Assembly: GCA_020436025.1 (NCBI GenBank)
Contig: JAGQYP010000017.1
Coordinates: forward strand, 1-62,576
From: Crocinitomicaceae bacterium
GTDB taxonomy: Bacteria > Bacteroidota > Bacteroidia > Flavobacteriales_D > Crocinitomicaceae
Length of the DNA stretch: 62,576 nt
Reading direction: 5' to 3'
The position numbers and the translations under genes are program-made. A model generated the notes under the pieces. That model saw nothing but the letters and a program-made list of their open reading frames with translations. It ran no database searches and was not told where the DNA came from. This document shows, one piece after another, positions 10,374-21,138 of this stretch (positions within the stretch are counted from its first letter, which is position 1; every line of letters begins with the position of its first letter).

Positions 10374-12404
10374 TTACTTTTTCTTATTCTGCTTTTGTTT
10401 TTCTTGTTGCATTTTCTGCATCATCTCCAGTCTTTCTTGGAATTTAGACTTTTTCTTGCTGTCTTTTTTTCCAGATTCGGCTTGGAGTGCTTCCATTTTA
10501 GCTTGCAGTTTTGCTTCATCTACAAAGAATCTTTTGATACCTGCCATGATCAGGATGGACATCAATGTAGAGATGAAGTAATAGTAAGAAAGACCTGAAG
10601 AATAGCTGTTGAACCAGAAGATCATCATCACTGGGAAGATGTACATCATCACCTTCATGTTTGGCATTCCAGGTTGCTGTGGTTGAGTCACATTAGAACT
10701 ATTGTACCAAGTATAAAAAAGTGTTGTTCCAGCCATCAAAAGCGTAAACAAACTGACGTGATTTCCATAGATCGTTGTAATGAAAGAATCACCTGTCCAG
10801 GAAGCAATTTGATCGTAAGTCGAAAGGTCTTCTGCCCATAAGAATTTTTGTTGTCTCAACGCAATTGTAGATGGGAAGAAACGGAATGCTGCAATCAAAA
10901 TAGGCATCTGTAATAGCATCGGAATACATCCTGAGAACATGTTGGCTCCGGATTCTCTTTGCAATTGCATTACTTCCATTTGCTTTTTCATTTGATCCTC
11001 CTTGTTTGGATATTTTGCATTGATCTCATCGATCTTTGGCTTAAGGATTCTCATCTTAGCAGAAGAAACATACATTTTGAAGGAAACAGGAGAAAGCAAT
11101 AATTTGATCAACAAAGTGATGACAAAAATCGCAATACCAATACTCATTCCCATGTTTGAAAGTAAGTTAAACAATGGTTGAATCAGATAAATGTTTACCC
11201 AACGGAATAGCCCCCAACCGTAGTTGATCACATCTTCCATTTCCTTGTCATAACTTGCTAATAATTGATAGTCATTCGGACCAAAAAACCACTTAATATG
11301 TTTTTCAGTTTTACTATCAGAAAGTCCCAAATACAATAAAGAAGAGCACTCGATCACATAATCAGGATCAGTTAATTTTGTTGTTTCAATATAACTTCCT
11401 TCACCTTCAAATCCGTCTTCCGCCATGATGAAAGTAGAGAAGTAGTTCTTTTTGAAAGCAACCCATTCTGTTTTTTGTTCAAGCTTTAAAACTTTCTCCT
11501 GATTTTCCCAGATGTAATCGTAGGAATCTTCGTTGTATTTGAAGAACACAGTAGACATTCTTCTTTCTTGCTCCAATGATTTCTCTGAAGTTCGAATCTT
11601 CATGTCATTGTACAAAGCTACCGAAGACTTGTCCATTTTATCAAAGCCATTAACACGGATGGTGTAATCGATATCATAATTATTATCACCAAGAATATAA
11701 GCGTACTCGATGTAATTATTTGATCCAGAGGTTAATCGAAGTACTAATTCTTTCTCTGTATGCTTTACTTTTTCAAAATAGAATTTGGAAGTTGAATACT
11801 CAATTCCGTTCATCGTGAAGAAAAGTGCTTGTTTCGTTCCTTTATCATCAGTGAAAGTCATTGCCGTTTCATTCCCTTCACTAAAATCCTGGTAAGACTT
11901 GTATTCTTTTAAATCAACCTGAGCTACTTTTCCACCTTTGCTAGAGATTTGAACCTTAAGCTTTTCGTTTTCAATAGTAAAGTATTCTACTTTGGTTGGG
12001 TCTGCCTCTACTGCTTTTGAAGCAAGAATGCCGTATCTCTTGTCCAGGTCCGCCGACATGTCTTTGGTAGGGGTCACAACTGAATCCGTTCCAGCTGAAA
12101 GTGTATCAACAGTGGTGGTAGGATCAATCTTAACAGTGAAAACGGTGTCTTTACCTGTAAGTGTATCAGTATAAATTGGATTTCCAGCTGTGTCTAAGAT
12201 GGCATTTCCAATGGAATCCTCTTTTACAATATATCCCGCAGGAACAATCGTAGACTTAGGATTTTCATCAATTACTTCAATATTTTTGTCTTTCTTGGAG
12301 TTCTCAGTTTTCTCAGGGTCAGGTAAGTTAGAGGTATTGTAAATTGAAAAACCGATCAATACCGCACCGATCAATAAGAGTCCAATTAAGGAATTTCTGT
12401 CCAT
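10374..12404 (-). CDS. yidC: Membrane protein insertase YidC
   Basis: 676 residues, the size expected for a Gram-negative YidC. The N-terminal membrane anchor (residues 1-25, MDRNSLIGLLLIGAVLIGFS) is followed by a periplasmic beta-sandwich at about 120-390. The insertase core follows from about 395, with the conserved stretch LLSPVSFKMYVSSAKMR and the helical hairpin up to about 500. Further membrane helices and a very basic lysine-rich tail (KKKSKFQERLEMMQKMQQ) close the protein. It inserts and folds inner-membrane proteins with or without SecYEG. It directly follows pyrG on the same strand but has its own promoter-like box in the 42-base gap. Confidence 0.96.
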   Translation of the reverse strand: MDRNSLIGLLLIGAVLIGFSIYNTSNLPDPEKTENSKKDKNIEVIDENPKSTIVPAGYIVKEDSIGNAILDTAGNPIYTDTLTGKDTVFTVKIDPTTTVDTLSAGTDSVVTPTKDMSADLDKRYGILASKAVEADPTKVEYFTIENEKLKVQISSKGGKVAQVDLKEYKSYQDFSEGNETAMTFTDDKGTKQALFFTMNGIEYSTSKFYFEKVKHTEKELVLRLTSGSNNYIEYAYILGDNNYDIDYTIRVNGFDKMDKSSVALYNDMKIRTSEKSLEQERRMSTVFFKYNEDSYDYIWENQEKVLKLEQKTEWVAFKKNYFSTFIMAEDGFEGEGSYIETTKLTDPDYVIECSSLLYLGLSDSKTEKHIKWFFGPNDYQLLASYDKEMEDVINYGWGLFRWVNIYLIQPLFNLLSNMGMSIGIAIFVITLLIKLLLSPVSFKMYVSSAKMRILKPKIDEINAKYPNKEDQMKKQMEVMQLQRESGANMFSGCIPMLLQMPILIAAFRFFPSTIALRQQKFLWAEDLSTYDQIASWTGDSFITTIYGNHVSLFTLLMAGTTLFYTWYNSSNVTQPQQPGMPNMKVMMYIFPVMMIFWFNSYSSGLSYYYFISTLMSILIMAGIKRFFVDEAKLQAKMEALQAESGKKDSKKKSKFQERLEMMQKMQQEKQKQNKKK

Positions 12405-12427
12405 TTATCTTAATTTTTTAAGGGGCG

Positions 12428-12435
12428 CAAAGTTA
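12428..12435 (-). promoter_or_regulatory. TAnnTTTG promoter box of yidC
   Basis: TAACTTTG on the minus strand, a perfect match to the Bacteroidetes -7 element, 23 bases before the yidC ATG. Confidence 0.55.
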
Positions 12436-12446
12436 ATAAGAATAAT

Positions 12447-14939
<2,493 letters not shown>

Positions 14940-14942
14940 TTT

Positions 14943-15070
14943 CTCCGCGTCCTCTGTGCCTCCTTCGCGCCCTTTGCGGTTAAAAAAAACACGCCAATCA
15001 TAATCTTCGCTTCGTAAACCTCCTAGGTCAGATGCCCATTTTTGTTAGACCTATGAGGTTGGTGACCTGT
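14943..15070. repeat. Dispersed intergenic repeats (CTCCGTG-like and AACCTC/GAGGTT inverted type)
   Basis: The first part (about 14943-14990) is a diverged copy of the CTCCGTG/CTTTGCGGTTAAAA family also seen at 16035, 45863, 46946, 55832 and 56021. The second part (about 15019-15062) is an imperfect inverted repeat, AACCTCCTAGGTC ... AGACCTATGAGGTT, related to a copy at 16093-16134. No gene is visible between 14940 and 15120. Confidence 0.6.
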
Positions 15071-15120
15071 TAAATAATCCTAAATGAATAATACGGCCAT
15101 TTAAGTGACGTTCCTGTCGC

Positions 15121-16023
15121 ATGCAAAAGAAATGGCTCAAGAGAATTCTTATAATCTTTGGGATTTTGGTTTTGTGTTATGGCGCATTTGTACAATGGAT
15201 GCTTCCAAGATTGATTGTGAAAGTCAATTCTTGGCCTATTTCCTGGATGAAAGAAACTCCTGAAGAAATCAACTACTCTGGAAAGTATGTGAGTCGAGCT
15301 TTTTCAATTGAAACATCAGATAATCTAAAATTGAAAGGGAGGATTATTCGAGCTGATGTGAAATCTGAAATATGTGTTGTTCTTGTGCACGGGATTCGAT
15401 CTAGAAAAGAAAATTATTATCAAATCGTAGATGGAATTGCGTCAAATGGTTTTGATGTTATCGTCTTTGATCAAAGGTGTCATGGGGAAAGCGAGGGTGA
15501 ATATTGCACATTTGGAGTGAAGGAAAGTGAAGATGTTCGACAGTTGATTCAATTTGCAAGTGAAGAATTTCATATTCAAAAATTTGTGCTTTGGGGTCAA
15601 AGTTTAGGAGGGTCGGTGGTCATTCAGAGCATGAATAAAGATGATCGGATCATTGCTGGGATTTCGGAAAGTACATTTACAGACTATCAAACAATTGCCA
15701 AGGAATATATTCAAAATAAATTGCCCTTGTTTCCAGATGCAGTTTGTGATTATGCTTCCAAAATAGGAGCAGAGAATGCAGGTTTTGATCCTAATGAGGC
15801 ATCTACCATAGAAGCTGCAGAAAAAATTCGAAAACCAATTTTAATTGTCCACGGAACCGAAGATGAAAACATAAATTTCAAATACGGGAAACAGATCTAT
15901 GAATCAATTCCATCTAGAGAAAAACAATTTATACCCATTCAAGGAGCAGGTCACAACAATCTTTGGCAAATAGGCGGAGAAAATTACTTCCAAATAGTAA
16001 TCAACTTCATCAAAAACCAATAA
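15121..16023 (+). CDS. Alpha/beta hydrolase with N-terminal membrane anchor
   Basis: 300 residues. A hydrophobic segment at about 8-30 (ILIIFGILVLCYGAFVQWML) is a signal anchor or uncleaved signal. The hydrolase fold has the oxyanion strand VVLVHGIRSRKENYY (about 91-105), RCHGESEG, nucleophile motif GQSLGG at about 160, acid in TEDENINF and a final His in GAGHNN, so the triad is complete. It resembles the BAAT/DUF-type serine aminopeptidase-like hydrolases. Substrate unknown. Stands alone between two repeat-filled gaps. Confidence 0.75.
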   Translation: MQKKWLKRILIIFGILVLCYGAFVQWMLPRLIVKVNSWPISWMKETPEEINYSGKYVSRAFSIETSDNLKLKGRIIRADVKSEICVVLVHGIRSRKENYYQIVDGIASNGFDVIVFDQRCHGESEGEYCTFGVKESEDVRQLIQFASEEFHIQKFVLWGQSLGGSVVIQSMNKDDRIIAGISESTFTDYQTIAKEYIQNKLPLFPDAVCDYASKIGAENAGFDPNEASTIEAAEKIRKPILIVHGTEDENINFKYGKQIYESIPSREKQFIPIQGAGHNNLWQIGGENYFQIVINFIKNQ

Positions 16024-16034
16024 TCTCACTTAGA

Positions 16035-16134
16035 ACTTAACTCTTTCGCCTCCTTTGTGACCTTTGCAGTTAGTAAAACACTCAAATCAAAAACCTCACA
16101 GACCCAACTTATTGCTTGTTAGATCCGCAAGGTT
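16035..16134. repeat. Dispersed intergenic repeats, second copy
   Basis: A weak CTCCGTG-family copy (about 16040-16078, CGCCTCCTTTGTGACC) is followed by an imperfect inverted repeat AACCTCACAGACCC ... AGATCCGCAAGGTT at about 16093-16134. Same order of families as at 14943-15070, so the two flank the hydrolase gene in direct orientation. Confidence 0.5.
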
Positions 16135-16166
16135 TTATTCTGGCTTTGAGTTAGAAAATTCTTAGG

Positions 16167-16820
16167 TCATAAGTTTACACCTTTCAAGGTTAGCAGTAAT
16201 TTAAGACCTTTGAAATCCGTTATAGTGATGTTTTTAGAAGAAAGTTTCAGTATGTTTTTAGCTTGAAGTTCTTTTAAGAATTTAAGTGTGAAATATTTTG
16301 GAATATGGACAAACTCGGCTATTTGAGTTGAACTGTAATGAAGTTCATAATTCTGATTGATCACTTTTTGGTTGCTTTCGATATTTCTGACTAGAAAATC
16401 AATAATTCTTTTCTTTCGGGATAGATCAGAAAATACTTTAATATTACTGAGTGTATAATCGATTCTCTGGCAGAACAATTGCATCAGATCATTTCTAAGA
16501 TCAGAATTGTCTTGAACTACCCGATCAAATTCTTTTTTTTCAATTGTTATAATTTTTGAATCGAAATTGGCTTTAGCTGAATATGCAAAATTGTTTTCAC
16601 CAATGAAATAAGAGCAAATCCCAATGAATTCATTCTTTTTAGCTATCCAAATAAGTTGTTTGTTTTTTTCAATAGCAAGTTCTCCTTCTAAAAGGAAATA
16701 CATCTCTTCAATTTCATGGCCTTTTGTAAAGAGGTATTCTCCCTTCTTATAGTGATGAACATGGACAGCTTCTTTATTAAAAGCATGCTTTGTGAGTTCG
16801 AAAAATTCTTGTACTTCCAT
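16167..16820 (-). CDS. Crp/Fnr-type transcriptional regulator without cysteine cluster
   Basis: 217 residues from ATG at 16820; the open frame reaches a TTG at 16859. The cNMP-binding-type barrel spans about 15-110 (GEYLFTKGHEIEEMYFLLEGELAI) and a winged helix about 150-205 (STQIAEFVHIPKYFTLKFLKEL). The recognition helix lacks the E-x-x-x-R pattern of FNR, and there is no cysteine cluster, so its DNA target and signal probably differ from FNR. I chose 16820 because an ATGAT-N4-ATCAT operator is centred 41.5 bp before a start site predicted at about 16830. The gene closes the left end of the nitrate island. Confidence 0.8.
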   Translation of the reverse strand: MEVQEFFELTKHAFNKEAVHVHHYKKGEYLFTKGHEIEEMYFLLEGELAIEKNKQLIWIAKKNEFIGICSYFIGENNFAYSAKANFDSKIITIEKKEFDRVVQDNSDLRNDLMQLFCQRIDYTLSNIKVFSDLSRKKRIIDFLVRNIESNQKVINQNYELHYSSTQIAEFVHIPKYFTLKFLKELQAKNILKLSSKNITITDFKGLKLLLTLKGVNL

Positions 16821-16834
16821 TCTTGAAATTTGAG

Positions 16835-16878
16835 TAAATCTAAAGAATGGTCTTTGCAAAGAAAATGATTCAAATCAT
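16835..16878 (-). promoter_or_regulatory. FNR-like operator and promoter of the crp gene ending at 16167
   Basis: Operator ATGATTCAAATCAT at 16865-16878 (perfect half-sites). TAGATTTA, a TAnnTTTG-like box, begins at 16842, 29.5 bp from the operator centre, as in class II FNR promoters. Lies between the two regulator genes. Confidence 0.65.
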
Positions 16879-16900
16879 CTTCCTTTTTGATGAACGTAAA

Positions 16901-17611
16901 TTAGTCCAAAACTGAACAGGCCTTTTTTAACTCTCCTAAATTTAGGATTTTAATTTTTTTACCTACCAAATTAATTAAGTTCTCGTCGCTAAGTTTAGCA
17001 AGAGTTCTAATGGTTGTTTCAGTTGTTGTTCCTGCTGTGTCAGCTATTTCGGCTCTGGATAATGTGACGTCTAGTGTTTCCCCGTCATTTTCAAATCCAA
17101 AAGTTTCTTGAAGTAAAAGAATGGACTCAATGATTCTTTCTTTAACAGATTTCTGAGCGATGGAAATAAGCTTGTTTTCAGCATTTCTTAAATCACTAGC
17201 GAGTAGTTGCATAGAATTCACAGCTACACCTGCATTTGTAGCAATAAGCTCATTGAATTTTTCCTTTTGGACAAAACAAATCGTGCAATCTTCTATAGCG
17301 GTAGCTGTGGCTTGATAAGAATCACCACTAATTAAAGATCTATAACCTAAAATCTCTCCTTCTTTAGCGAAACGAACTACTTGTCTTTTTCCATCATCTC
17401 CCAATTTTGTCAAACTTACTTTTCCACTATGAATACAGTAAAGGCCATTGGAATGATTTCCCTCATAAAAAATAGTTTGCCCTTTTTTATAGAAATTGTG
17501 ACCTTTTTCTCTGGAAACTTCGGCTTTTTCTTCGGTTGACATCGCACAGAAAACTTTGTTTTTGTTCTGACAATCAAGGCAAGAAGGAATTATATTTTTT
17601 ACTTTCTTCAT
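16901..17611 (-). CDS. FNR-type regulator with candidate iron-sulfur cysteines
   Basis: 236 residues from the ATG of MKKVKNIIPSC; the frame continues to 17686 without a better start. An N-terminal cysteine set CLDCQNKNKVFC (about residues 11, 14, 22) precedes the sensor barrel (KGQTIFYEGNHSNGLYCIHSG). A further Cys in AIEDCTICFVQKEKF aligns with the central cluster ligand Cys122 of E. coli FNR (SMVCEIPF). The HTH has TTTETTIRTL, keeping the FNR Glu and Arg that read the GAT core, while FNR Ser212 is replaced. I infer an oxygen- or NO-sensing activator and the best candidate to bind the ATGAT-N4-ATCAT sites. Divergent from moeA. Confidence 0.8.
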   Translation of the reverse strand: MKKVKNIIPSCLDCQNKNKVFCAMSTEEKAEVSREKGHNFYKKGQTIFYEGNHSNGLYCIHSGKVSLTKLGDDGKRQVVRFAKEGEILGYRSLISGDSYQATATAIEDCTICFVQKEKFNELIATNAGVAVNSMQLLASDLRNAENKLISIAQKSVKERIIESILLLQETFGFENDGETLDVTLSRAEIADTAGTTTETTIRTLAKLSDENLINLVGKKIKILNLGELKKACSVLD

Positions 17612-17632
17612 CGCTTTATATTTTTTAAAACT

Positions 17633-17739
17633 ATGATATAAATTAAAGATATTAAATAAAAACATAAAAAAGTAATCTTTCGTCAATAAAAAGTATGATA
17701 AAAATCATATAAATGCGTTGCGGATATTTCGTGTTTTTA
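17633..17739. promoter_or_regulatory. Divergent fnr/moeA control region with FNR-like operator
   Basis: Operator ATGATAAAAATCAT at 17695-17708 has perfect half-sites. On the plus strand TGTTTTTA (17732-17739), a weak TAnnTTTG match, begins 30.5 bp from its centre. A degenerate second site, ATGATATAAATTAA, lies at 17633-17646 close to the fnr start and could allow autoregulation. Confidence 0.55.
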
Positions 17740-17753
17740 TCGCGTAACTATGT

Positions 17754-17761
17754 TATTTTTG
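17754..17761 (+). promoter_or_regulatory. Second TAnnTTTG box at moeA, giving a leaderless start
   Basis: TATTTTTG ends 5 bases before the moeA ATG at 17767. A start site the usual 4-5 bases after the box would fall at the ATG itself. The operator centre would then lie near -66. Confidence 0.4.
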
Positions 17762-17766
17762 TTGTT

Positions 17767-18936
17767 ATGAAATCGATACAAGAAGCAATACACTTAATAG
17801 AATCTACCGGAGTTGAGAAAGAACTAGTCGAAATCGATCTTTTAGATGCTTTGGGTAGTGTCTTAGCTGAAGATGTTTTATCTCCAATTGATTTACCGCC
17901 ATTTAGTCAATCTGCCATGGATGGATATGCGGTTTGTGGGGAAGGAGGTCGATATGAATTGCTTGGAGAAACAAAAGCCGGTGATGAAATGTTCGAGAAA
18001 GAGCTTAAGGCAGGTCAGGCTATTCGGATTTTTACCGGAGCCATGATACCAAAAGGAGCTACATCAATTGCAAAACAGGAAATTGTTGAGCTTGATAGTG
18101 GAGGTATTTTCCTGACAGAAGAGTTAAAAAAAGGAACAAGTATTCGAATTCAGGGAGAGGAATTGGCTCAAGGTAGTGTGGCCTTATATAAGGGAACCGA
18201 GATTAACTCTGCAAGTATTGGTTTATTGAGTGGAATTGGTGTATCTAAAGTAAAAGTTTGGAGAAAACCAAGAGTTGGGATTGTGGTATCAGGAAATGAA
18301 TTGTCTTCCTTAGGAGAAGATTTAGAACCGGGTAAAATTTATGAATCGAATTCTTATACTTTGAGAGCTTCTTTGCAAAGTATTGGTTTGACCGGAGAAG
18401 TGGAAAGAATACTAGATCAGTTTGAGGAAACAGTGAAAATGATTTCTCATCAATTAGATAAAAATGATTTTGTTTTAATCACGGGAGGCATCTCGGTTGG
18501 AGATTATGATTTTGTAAAAGATGCGCTAGATCAAATTGGAGTAAAGCAGATTTTTTATAAGCTAAATCAGAAGCCGGGGAAACCTATATTTTATGGAGAA
18601 ATAGGAAATAAGAGGGTTTTTGCCTTGCCCGGGAATCCTGCGGCAGTTCTCACATGTTTTTATATGTATGTGCAACCTGCATTGAATATTATGAGGGGAA
18701 GAAAGCAGTCATTTCTGCAGAAAACCAAAGCAGTTCTAACAGAGGATTTTATTAAAAAAGGATCTAGAGGCTTTTTATTGAAAGGGATTTTAGAGGAAGG
18801 GAAAGTCTCGGTAAGCAGAGGACAAAGTTCTGCGATGTTGAGTTCTTTTGTTGATGCAAATTGTTTAATCCACATTGAAGGAGAGTCTCGGAAGGTGGAA
18901 GCCGGTACAATGGTGGATGTATACATTATCAGATAA
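17767..18936 (+). CDS. moeA: Molybdopterin molybdenumtransferase MoeA
   Basis: 389 residues from the ATG at 17767 (MKSIQEAIHLIES); the frame extends upstream to 17713 but those residues are not conserved. MoeA inserts molybdate into adenylylated molybdopterin. Family marks: DLPPFSQSAMDGYAV at about 50-64, FTGAMIPKGATSIAKQE at about 95-111, the MoaB/Mog-like domain with ITGGISVGDYDFVKDAL near 240, and LPGNPAAVLTCFYMYV near 280. First gene of a plus-strand cofactor cluster moeA-mobA-moaD-moaCB, with an FNR-like operator upstream. Confidence 0.95.
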   Translation: MKSIQEAIHLIESTGVEKELVEIDLLDALGSVLAEDVLSPIDLPPFSQSAMDGYAVCGEGGRYELLGETKAGDEMFEKELKAGQAIRIFTGAMIPKGATSIAKQEIVELDSGGIFLTEELKKGTSIRIQGEELAQGSVALYKGTEINSASIGLLSGIGVSKVKVWRKPRVGIVVSGNELSSLGEDLEPGKIYESNSYTLRASLQSIGLTGEVERILDQFEETVKMISHQLDKNDFVLITGGISVGDYDFVKDALDQIGVKQIFYKLNQKPGKPIFYGEIGNKRVFALPGNPAAVLTCFYMYVQPALNIMRGRKQSFLQKTKAVLTEDFIKKGSRGFLLKGILEEGKVSVSRGQSSAMLSSFVDANCLIHIEGESRKVEAGTMVDVYIIR

Positions 18937-18974
18937 ATATGATTTGAGTCATTCTTTGGAAATAGGAAAGACTT

Positions 18975-18982
18975 TATTTTTG
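18975..18982 (+). promoter_or_regulatory. TAnnTTTG promoter box of mobA
   Basis: TATTTTTG in the 56-base gap after moeA, 10 bases before the mobA ATG. A TTTG at 18955-18958 could be the upstream element. Suggests mobA can be transcribed apart from moeA. Confidence 0.4.
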
Positions 18983-18992
18983 AACTAAAATT

Positions 18993-19553
18993 ATGAAGAC
19001 TACAGGTGTTGTTTTAGCGGGGGGAGAAAGCAGTAGAATGGGAACAGATAAGGGGCTCGTTCAGATTGATGGTAAAACAATGGTTGAGCATGTTCTGGAA
19101 ACTTTGAAACAAGTGACTGAAGAAGTTGTTATTATTTCAAATAACAAGGACTATGAGCAATTTGGAGTATCTGTTTTTCAGGATGAAATAAAACTAAGAG
19201 GACCTGTTGGGGGAATTTATACCGCTTTAAAACAGGCAAAACATGAGTTGGTTTTGGTTTTAAGTTGTGATTCTCCATATGTGAATGCGGAATTGCTAGA
19301 GTATTTCTTGAAGCAATGTGATTCAAATTTAATCAATGTGGTAGAGTTTGAAGGAAAAGTATATCCATTGATTGGTTTGTATAGAAAATCAGATGAAAAA
19401 GAATTTTTAAAGGCTATGAAGGAGGATCGGTTAAAGCTTCAGCTATTGAATAAAATGCTTGGAACGAAATTGATTCAAATAGATTCCTCTAAATTTGATA
19501 AAAAAGTATTTTGGAATTTCAACTCCCCAGCAGAATTAGAAAAATTGAAATGA
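18993..19553 (+). CDS. mobA: Molybdenum cofactor guanylyltransferase
   Basis: 186 residues. The GTP-binding signature GVVLAGGESSRMGTDKGLV sits at residues 5-23, with metal-binding Asp in VLSCDSPYVNAEL near 92. It attaches GMP to Mo-molybdopterin, giving the guanine dinucleotide cofactor used by the DMSO-reductase family that includes NarG encoded nearby. Its TGA overlaps the moaD ATG. Confidence 0.92.
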   Translation: MKTTGVVLAGGESSRMGTDKGLVQIDGKTMVEHVLETLKQVTEEVVIISNNKDYEQFGVSVFQDEIKLRGPVGGIYTALKQAKHELVLVLSCDSPYVNAELLEYFLKQCDSNLINVVEFEGKVYPLIGLYRKSDEKEFLKAMKEDRLKLQLLNKMLGTKLIQIDSSKFDKKVFWNFNSPAELEKLK

Positions 19554-19789
19554 TGACAGTTAAAATACTTTATTTTGGAATGATTGCTGAGAAAGTAGGG
19601 GTTTCCGAAGAGGCGATACAATCGAATTTTTCGGATAAAGAGTCAATAAAAGAATATTTAGAAGAAAGGTTTGAATTTCTTTGTTCTATGCAGTACCAAT
19701 TGGCAATTAATCAGAGTTTGACTGATGAACTAGATGCGAATTCGGATCAAATAGAAGTAGCATTATTACCTCCCTTTGCTGGAGGATAA
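19550..19789 (+). CDS. moaD: Molybdopterin synthase small subunit (sulfur carrier)
   Basis: 79 residues from the ATG at 19550, which overlaps the mobA stop as ATGA; a second ATG follows at 19553. Ubiquitin-like beta-grasp protein ending in PPFAGG, the C-terminal Gly-Gly that is adenylylated by MoeB and thiocarboxylated. Partner of MoaE (45269), which lies in the second cofactor cluster of the island. Confidence 0.9.
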   Translation: MMTVKILYFGMIAEKVGVSEEAIQSNFSDKESIKEYLEERFEFLCSMQYQLAINQSLTDELDANSDQIEVALLPPFAGG

Positions 19790-19799
19790 ACATAAAAAT

Positions 19800-20711
19800 A
19801 TGGTTGACATTACAAGTAAATCTAATACGCTGAGAATAGCATTGGCTCAAGCCATTGTTCAGGTCAGTAAGAAAGAAACAATCGAAGCGATTCAAAATAA
19901 AACAGTTCCGAAAGGGGATGTTTTTGAGATGAGTAAAGCAGCTGGTTTGTTAGGAGTAAAGAAAACGCCAGATTTATTACCTGACTGCCACCCAATGCCG
20001 ATTGAAAACACTAAAATCGAATATGAAATTGACGGTTTGGAAGTGAAAATTCTAATTACTGTAAAAACCATTTACAAGACTGGAGTTGAGGTGGAAGCCA
20101 TGCATGGTGCAAGTGTGGTTGCATTGAATATGTACGACATGCTAAAGCCTATTGATAAAGGTGTAGAAATCAAAAACATCAAATTAATTTCTAAAAAAGG
20201 AGGGAAGTCTGATTTCAAAGACAAATTTAGAAAGGATCTCAAAGCCAATGTTATTGTTTGTTCCGACACTATTTCAGCTGGACAAAAAGAGGATAAAGCA
20301 GGAAAGGCAATTATAGCAAAATTAGAAGAGTCAGGAGTTGCAATATCGAACTATACGATCATCCCTGATGAAATCGATCGAATTCAAACAGAAGTAAATA
20401 AAGCATGTGCTGATAATGAAGATATGATCATTTTTACTGGAGGAACAGGTTTGTCGAAAAGAGATGTAACGCCAGAAGCTGTTCTTCCAATGTTGGATAG
20501 AGAGATTCCTGGTATTATGGAAGCTGCAAGAAAGTACGGGCAAGATCGAACTCCTTTTTCTATGCTATCAAGAGGTGTGTGTGGGGTAAAGGGAGAGACA
20601 TTGATCTTAACTTTACCAGGGTCTACCAATGGGGCGAAAGAATCCATGGATGCATTGTTTCCATCACTTTTACATTTGTTTCGAATATTTAAGGGGGCAA
20701 GACATGAGTAA
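19800..20711 (+). CDS. moaCB: Bifunctional MoaC-MoaB molybdenum cofactor protein
   Basis: 303 residues from the ATG of MVDITSKSNTLR; the frame begins 8 codons earlier within the moaD tail. Residues 1-150 are MoaC (cyclic pyranopterin monophosphate synthase), with KGDVFEMSKAAGLLGVKKT, LLPDCHPMPI and VEAMHGASVVALNMYDMLK. Residues 152-303 are MoaB/MogA-like (molybdopterin adenylyltransferase), with CSDTISAGQKEDKAG and IIFTGGTGLSKRDVTPE. This fusion supplies two steps in one chain. Its TAA overlaps the next ATG by one base. Confidence 0.93.
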   Translation: MVDITSKSNTLRIALAQAIVQVSKKETIEAIQNKTVPKGDVFEMSKAAGLLGVKKTPDLLPDCHPMPIENTKIEYEIDGLEVKILITVKTIYKTGVEVEAMHGASVVALNMYDMLKPIDKGVEIKNIKLISKKGGKSDFKDKFRKDLKANVIVCSDTISAGQKEDKAGKAIIAKLEESGVAISNYTIIPDEIDRIQTEVNKACADNEDMIIFTGGTGLSKRDVTPEAVLPMLDREIPGIMEAARKYGQDRTPFSMLSRGVCGVKGETLILTLPGSTNGAKESMDALFPSLLHLFRIFKGARHE

Positions 20712-21085
20712 TGTTTCAATACAACAGCACGCATAAAATTTTTACAGCTCTTCTCATCGTTGTTTGGGCTATTTTTCAGTTTGGGCAGAGAGAGGATCAG
20801 GTGAAGCCTTACAAAAATGGCCAACAGAAAAGAATTGGTCAAAAAAAGAATAATCTAAATGAAGGAAAATGGGTTTGGTACCACGATAATGGGAAGGCGT
20901 CTATTATTGGGAATTTTCATTTAGGAAAAAAAGTGGGAGTTTGGAAGTGGTTTGATGTAGAAGGAAGGGTTGTAGTTGAAAGAAATTATAAGGAAGATAA
21001 ATTAGAGGGCTTACAAAGAAGTTATGATACTTTAGGAAACATTGTATCCGAAAGCTATTATAAAAATGATGCCCTAATCAAATAA
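20711..21085 (+). CDS. MORN-repeat (YwqK-like) protein
   Basis: 124 residues. A hydrophobic N-terminal segment (about 9-25, IFTALLIVVWAIFQFG) is a signal or anchor. It is followed by three MORN-type repeats with the pattern GKWVWYHDNGKASIIGNFHLG / GVWKWFDVEGRVVVERNYKEDK / GLQRSYDTLGNIVSESYY, compressed here by their Trp/Tyr-Gly spacing. Function unknown; such repeats are often called YwqK-family. It begins at the last base of moaCB (TAATG), so it is translationally coupled to molybdenum cofactor synthesis, which is unexplained. Confidence 0.65.
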   Translation: MFQYNSTHKIFTALLIVVWAIFQFGQREDQVKPYKNGQQKRIGQKKNNLNEGKWVWYHDNGKASIIGNFHLGKKVGVWKWFDVEGRVVVERNYKEDKLEGLQRSYDTLGNIVSESYYKNDALIK

Positions 21086-21138
21086 ATGAAAAGGGCATCT
21101 CTCGTGCTGATTATCGATATAATCCACACCTCACTAAA

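Noticed and set aside
10275..10598. Hydrophobic plus-strand frames over the yidC 3' end
   Set aside because: Antisense to the conserved lysine-rich tail of YidC; the apparent hydrophobicity comes from reading Lys codons on the opposite strand.
17612..17766. Molybdenum-cofactor riboswitch before moeA
   Set aside because: The leader is too short, and the predicted starts leave at most about 25 bases of 5' UTR.
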